The notes under the pieces were generated by a model. It saw nothing but the letters and a program-made list of their open reading frames with translations, did no database searches and was not told the DNA's origin. A program made the translations under genes and the position numbers. 64,000 nt of DNA from Bacteroidota bacterium (GTDB taxonomy: Bacteria; Bacteroidota; Bacteroidia; Chitinophagales; Chitinophagaceae), in assembly GCA_023422835.1 (NCBI GenBank), contig JAFAGI010000012.1, positions 186,001-250,000 of the forward strand. Reading direction: 5' to 3'. Of this stretch, positions 60,378 through 64,000 are shown one piece after another. Position 1 is the first letter of the stretch. Every line of letters begins with the position of its first letter.

Positions 60378-61784
60378 ATGAGCGTAGAACTGGAACAAAA
60401 CGACCTATTGCAGGAATTTGAACTACTGATTGCAGAAGGAAACAGGACAAAGATCAGTGATTTCCTCAACAACCAGAATATCAGTGATGTAGTAAAGATC
60501 ATTGAGGAATACCCCGAGCATATCAGTGATATCATCCGCGACATGGCTATACACCGTTCCGCCAGCGTATTTAAAATGCTTGATTTTGCAGAGCAGAAAA
60601 ACGTGATCCAGAATTTACCGCCCATTAAAACCGCAGCCCTGCTCAACGAGCTGCCGCCCGATGACCGCGTAGACTTCCTGGAAGACCTTCCCAAAAAAGC
60701 CTTGCGCGACCTGCTGAAGCTGATGCGCTATGATGAAGTACGCGTTACACTGCGCATGCTGGGCTACCCTGAAGAAAGCGTCGGGCGTTTGATGACGCCG
60801 GATTACGTGTGGGTACACCCTACCGATACTGTGGAAAAAGTATTTGAGACCATCCGCAAAGTAGGCAAGAACAGGGAAACCATTGATGTGATCTATGTGG
60901 TGGACGACAACGGTGAACTGGTAGACGACTTCAGGATCAGGGACCTGATACTGGCCAGCCCCGGCACAATGGTCAAAGATTTTACAGACGGCAGGGTGAT
61001 TTCTTTAAATGTAAATGATGACCAGGAAAAAGCAGGTGAAATATTCAGGATGAACAACCGAGTGGCGCTGCCGGTAACGGATGCCAACAACATCCTGCTG
61101 GGTATTGTAACTATTGACGATATTCTCTGGGTAACCAGCGAAGAGTTCAGCGAAGACATGCAGAAAGTAGGTGGTATGGAGGCGCTGGATGAGCCTTACC
61201 TGGATACGCCATTCTTTAAACTGATTAAAAAACGCGTGGTGTGGCTGATCATATTGTTCCTCGGCGGCTTGCTCACGGCCACAGCCATGTCTTATTTTGA
61301 GGCTGAATTGCAGAAGGCAACCGTACTGGCCATATTCCTGCCGCTGATCATTGCAAGCGGCGGCAACAGCGGGTCACAGGCGTCTACGCTGGTGATACAA
61401 GCTATGTCTGTGGGCGATGTAACGCTGGCAGACTGGTGGCGCATTATGCGCAGGGAAATATTAAGCGGGCTTACTTTAGGCATCATATTGGGCATCATTG
61501 CCGTCTTCAGGGTTTCCATAGAACATGTACTGATGACCATGGGCGTGGTGCCGGATAATTACGGCGAACACTGGTTTTCTATCGCACTGGTAGTAGGCTT
61601 TGCCATTATCTGGGTGGTGTTGTGGGGATCGCTTACCGGTTCCATGCTGCCGCTGATATTGAAAAAGTTCGGCGCTGACCCTGCTGTATCATCCGCACCT
61701 TTTGTAGCCACCATAGTAGATGTAACAGGCATTATTATTTATTTTACTACTGCTTTCATGTTTTTAGGCGGCATACTGCTATAA
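60378..61784 (+). CDS. mgtE: Magnesium transporter MgtE
   Basis: MgtE is a homodimeric, magnesium-gated Mg2+ channel. The 468-aa protein shows all parts: the N-terminal helical N-domain (about 1-125, with DIADIIEEYPE-like repeats and LNELPPDDRVDFLEDLP), two CBS domains (about 130-255: RLMTPDYVWVHPTDTVEKVFETIRK and VISLNVNDDQEKAGEIFRMNNRVALPVTD), the plug helix, and five membrane helices from about 285 with the conserved IIASGGNSGSQASTLVIQAMSVGDV near 335. The ATG is at the conserved start. It is possibly followed in the same transcript by the asparaginase-like gene, 28 bp downstream. Confidence 0.95.
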   Translation: MSVELEQNDLLQEFELLIAEGNRTKISDFLNNQNISDVVKIIEEYPEHISDIIRDMAIHRSASVFKMLDFAEQKNVIQNLPPIKTAALLNELPPDDRVDFLEDLPKKALRDLLKLMRYDEVRVTLRMLGYPEESVGRLMTPDYVWVHPTDTVEKVFETIRKVGKNRETIDVIYVVDDNGELVDDFRIRDLILASPGTMVKDFTDGRVISLNVNDDQEKAGEIFRMNNRVALPVTDANNILLGIVTIDDILWVTSEEFSEDMQKVGGMEALDEPYLDTPFFKLIKKRVVWLIILFLGGLLTATAMSYFEAELQKATVLAIFLPLIIASGGNSGSQASTLVIQAMSVGDVTLADWWRIMRREILSGLTLGIILGIIAVFRVSIEHVLMTMGVVPDNYGEHWFSIALVVGFAIIWVVLWGSLTGSMLPLILKKFGADPAVSSAPFVATIVDVTGIIIYFTTAFMFLGGILL

Positions 61785-61812
61785 TTTTTTCAAGCACCAA
61801 AACAAAACTGCA

Positions 61813-62310
61813 ATGGCTATCAGAATTTTTGTAACAGGAGGAACATTTGACAAGGAATATAACGAGCTTACCGGCCAATTGTACTTTAACAATACTCACC
61901 TGAAAGATCTGCTTTATATGGGAAGGAGTATGCTGAGCGTGGAAATACGCACCCTGATGATGATAGACAGTCTTTACATGACCGACAACGACCGCGAGAT
62001 CATCGCCAGCCAGTGCGCCTCGGCGGATGAAGACAAAATAGTGATCACGCACGGCACCGACACCATGCAGACCACCGCGGAGTATATTGCCTCCAAAGAC
62101 ATCCGGAAAACCATTGTGCTTACGGGAGCTATGATACCCATTAAATTCGGCAGCTCAGACGGGTTGTTCAACCTGGGCAGCGCGCTGGCGTTTGTGCAGA
62201 CATTGCCGCCGGGCGTGTATGTAGCCATGAATGGACGCTACTTTACCTGGGATAATGTACGCAAGAACAAACAGACAGGCGTGTTTGAAGAAGTAAAGCA
62301 TGCCAGGTAA
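61813..62310 (+). CDS. One-domain asparaginase-like protein
   Basis: Only the N-terminal asparaginase domain is present (165 aa against about 330-350 for full enzymes). All first-domain catalytic elements are kept: VTGGTFDKEYNELTG (Thr9 region), VITHGTDTMQTTAEYI (Thr-Asp pair) and VLTGAMIPIKFGSSDGLFNLG with the Lys. No frameshifted C-terminal half follows; the frame ends cleanly at 62310 and mtaB begins about 120 bp later. Short stand-alone proteins of this type occur in other bacteria, so it is probably a real gene rather than a truncation. Activity and substrate are unknown. There is no signal peptide. Confidence 0.85.
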   Translation: MAIRIFVTGGTFDKEYNELTGQLYFNNTHLKDLLYMGRSMLSVEIRTLMMIDSLYMTDNDREIIASQCASADEDKIVITHGTDTMQTTAEYIASKDIRKTIVLTGAMIPIKFGSSDGLFNLGSALAFVQTLPPGVYVAMNGRYFTWDNVRKNKQTGVFEEVKHAR

Positions 62311-62431
62311 TATCAACGCCAAAGCTGTGTATTATTTTTGAACCACTGTAAAACCGCTGGATCTGGCCTTGGTAGCTGAAATTGGCTCTGTGGACAATAA
62401 CTGTTTAAATAAAAAACTAATTACCGAACCA

Positions 62432-63700
62432 TTGAAGACTGTTGCTTTTCATACTTTAGGATGTAAATTAAATTTCTCGGAGACCTCTACCCTTTCGCGC
62501 ATGCTGGAGGCAGACGGCTTCCGAAAAAAATCTTTTGACGATATTGCAGACGTATACGTCATCAACACCTGCTCGGTAACAGACAATGCCGATAAGGAAT
62601 GCAGGCAGATCGTGCGGCGCATTCAGCGCAAGGCCCCTGAAAGCCTGGTGGTGATCACGGGTTGCTATGCACAATTAAAACCCAAAGAAATTGCTGAGAT
62701 ACCCGGTGTGGACCTGGTGCTGGGCGCAGCAGAGAAATTTAATATCTCTACCCATATACGCGAGCTTGCCAAAGGCGATTCTGCCAAAATATCCAGTTGC
62801 GATATTGAAGAAGTTACCGGTTTTAACGCCTCTTACTCGCTCAACGACCGCACACGCACTTTCCTGAAGGTGCAGGACGGGTGCGACTATACCTGCTCCT
62901 TTTGCACCATTCCGATGGCGCGTGGCAAGAGCCGCAGCGACAGCATTGAAAATGTGCTGGCCAATGTACGCAGGCTTGCCGAAGACGGTAAAGTAAAGGA
63001 AATAGTGCTCACCGGCGTAAACCTGGGCGACTTCGGCAAAGGCCCCGACGGCAATAAAAAATCGGAAGAGAGCTTCTTTGACCTGGTAAAACAACTGGAT
63101 GAGATTGAAGGCATAGAACGCTACCGCATTTCTTCCATTGAGCCCAACCTGCTGACCGATGAGATCATCGCTTTTGTTCCCCGTAGCAAGCGCTTTATGC
63201 CCCACTTTCACATTCCGCTGCAAAGTGGCAGCGACAAAATACTCGGCATGATGCGCCGCCGCTACAAACGCGAGGTGTATGAAAGCCGCGTGCAGAAGAT
63301 AAAAGAGCTGATGCCGCACTGCGCCATTGGCGTAGATGTGATTGTAGGCTTCCCCGGCGAAAGCGATGAAGATTTTAAAGAAACCTACAATTTTCTCAAC
63401 AGCCTGGATATTGCCTACCTGCATGTGTTCACCTACTCAGAGCGCCCCAATACCAAAGCCCTGGAGTTTGAAGAAGTAGTGCCTGTACAGGTACGCCACG
63501 AACGCAATAAAATGCTGCGTAACCTCTCATACAAAAAAATGCAGCATTTCACCAACCAGTTTACCGGCCAGCGCCGCAAAGTACTGTTTGAAGCCCACAA
63601 CAAAAACGGCATGATGGAAGGCTATACCGACAACTATATCCGACTGAGCGTGCCCTACAACGAAGAGCTGGCAGATAAGATTGTAGAGTGGAAGGTGTAA
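62432..63700 (+). CDS. mtaB: tRNA t6A37 methylthiotransferase MtaB
   Basis: MtaB adds a methylthio group to t6A at position 37 of ANN-decoding tRNAs, using two iron-sulphur clusters. The N-terminal UPF0004 domain has Cys in HTLGCKLNFSE, INTCSVTDNAD and ITGCYAQLKP. The radical-SAM cluster is CDYTCSFCTIPMARGKSRS. Further motifs are VLTGVNLGDFG, HIPLQSGSDKILGMMRRRY and VGFPGE, with a TRAM domain at the end. No ATG is available. TTG at 62432 gives MKTVAFHTLGCKLNF, the usual start; a TTG at 62369 would add 21 unusual residues. Confidence 0.94.
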   Translation: MKTVAFHTLGCKLNFSETSTLSRMLEADGFRKKSFDDIADVYVINTCSVTDNADKECRQIVRRIQRKAPESLVVITGCYAQLKPKEIAEIPGVDLVLGAAEKFNISTHIRELAKGDSAKISSCDIEEVTGFNASYSLNDRTRTFLKVQDGCDYTCSFCTIPMARGKSRSDSIENVLANVRRLAEDGKVKEIVLTGVNLGDFGKGPDGNKKSEESFFDLVKQLDEIEGIERYRISSIEPNLLTDEIIAFVPRSKRFMPHFHIPLQSGSDKILGMMRRRYKREVYESRVQKIKELMPHCAIGVDVIVGFPGESDEDFKETYNFLNSLDIAYLHVFTYSERPNTKALEFEEVVPVQVRHERNKMLRNLSYKKMQHFTNQFTGQRRKVLFEAHNKNGMMEGYTDNYIRLSVPYNEELADKIVEWKV

Positions 63701-63730
63701 ATGGGTACAGGGAATAATGCATGATTTTTT

Positions 63731-64000
63731 TTATATAAAATCTAAAGGACTTTTAATTTTAGATTTTGAAATATCCGTAATGTGTGTATAAATTTCGGTA
63801 GTTTCTATAGATCTGTGCCCTAGCAACTCCTGTATAAAACGAATGTCTGTACCGTTTTCCAGCAAATGTGTAGCAAAGCTATGCCTAAGTTTGTGCGGCG
63901 TTACAGGAGATGCTATCCCGACAGTAGCAGCAGTTTTTTTTATTACAATCTGCACACTTTTTGCCGAATATTGCCCACCTTGCTGCCCTTCCAAAAGCCA
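63731..64000 (-). CDS. Tyrosine recombinase, C-terminal part, cut by window edge
   Basis: The frame runs open from the window edge ([17 protein letters not shown]) to a stop at 63731. It contains the catalytic C-terminus of a tyrosine recombinase: [42 protein letters not shown], with the HxxR pair, the second His in LLGHRS and the nucleophile Tyr in TTEIYTH. The LLEGQxGGxYS segment before it is common in Bacteroidota site-specific integrases that are not XerC or XerD. It is convergent with mtaB. It may mark the edge of a mobile element beyond the window, but no attachment site can be shown. Confidence 0.85.
   Translation of the reverse strand, partial: WLLEGQQGGQYSAKSVQIVIKKTAATVGIASPVTPHKLRHSFATHLLENGTDIRFIQELLGHRSIETTEIYTHITDISKSKIKSPLDFI
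63737..63767 (-). terminator. Inverted repeat at the recombinase gene end
   Basis: AAAATCTAAA (63737-63746) pairs perfectly over 10 bp with TTTAGATTTT (63758-63767), with an 11-nt loop. It lies within the last codons of the recombinase gene. It could be a weak terminator (T-rich sequence follows on the minus strand) or a site structure. Confidence 0.35.

Noticed and set aside
1..64000. tRNA, rRNA and tmRNA genes
   Set aside because: Intergenic regions were read on both strands; none showed a cloverleaf or rRNA-like sequence.

Overview
The window looks like a chromosomal segment of a Bacteroidota bacterium, most likely in or near the family Chitinophagaceae. The evidence is a SusC/SusD/SusE polysaccharide locus, many signal peptides ending near Ala-Gln, the TAnnTTTG type of -7 promoter element, weak Shine-Dalgarno sequences, a DUF3078 protein, the long form of HisG and a zinc-less Tgt. 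The family assignment is inference. I found no rRNA, tRNA, CRISPR array or complete insertion sequence.

Layout. 1-5.6 kb holds housekeeping genes: a truncated lipoprotein gene, crcB, nnr, a ROK glucokinase-like gene, radA and a small unknown protein. 5.7-9.45 kb is a minus-strand histidine operon (hisG-hisD-GNAT-hisC). It is preceded by a short leader ORF rich in His codons and by mutually exclusive hairpins, a textbook attenuator layout. 9.6-25.9 kb carries envelope and DNA-maintenance genes: a BamA-like outer membrane protein, recO, a DUF3078 protein, mgsA, a double-GNAT-like protein, recG, an NlpC/P60 hydrolase, tgt, the N-degron pair clpS-aat, a HAD phosphatase, an alpha/beta hydrolase and priA.

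25.9-44.1 kb is the most specialised part. A PNGase F-like secreted amidase gene lies next to a four-unit palindromic repeat array and a MATE exporter, with a broken duplicate of the MATE 5' end beside it. Then comes a minus-strand operon of about 13.4 kb: a mannose-6-phosphate isomerase fused to a degenerate kinase-like domain, an MFS sugar transporter, a ROK sugar kinase, SusC, SusD, SusE, GH76 and GH92. A divergent GntR/HutC regulator sits at its head. Together these genes could strip N-glycans from glycoproteins, trim mannosides, import them and feed mannose into glycolysis as fructose-6-phosphate. The intergenic region contains a full Bacteroidota promoter whose -33 box is overlapped by a small palindrome, a plausible GntR operator.

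44.2-52.7 kb has a DPP-IV-like peptidase, an ElaA-like acetyltransferase, a sodium/solute symporter, an O-methyltransferase, a LysM glucosaminidase, hpt, an esterase and two BON-domain proteins closed by a strong terminator. 52.9-58.9 kb is an asparagine/aspartate module (dcu, secreted asparaginase, porin, aspA) next to a divergent Crp/Fnr regulator. It would convert Asn to Asp to fumarate. 58.9-64 kb has pssA, a 640-bp gene-free stretch with a second palindromic array (sharing a 54-nt identical block, inverted, with the first), mgtE, a one-domain asparaginase-like protein, mtaB and the 3' part of a tyrosine recombinase cut by the window end.

Protein families were recognised by eye from motifs. 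No database search was run.
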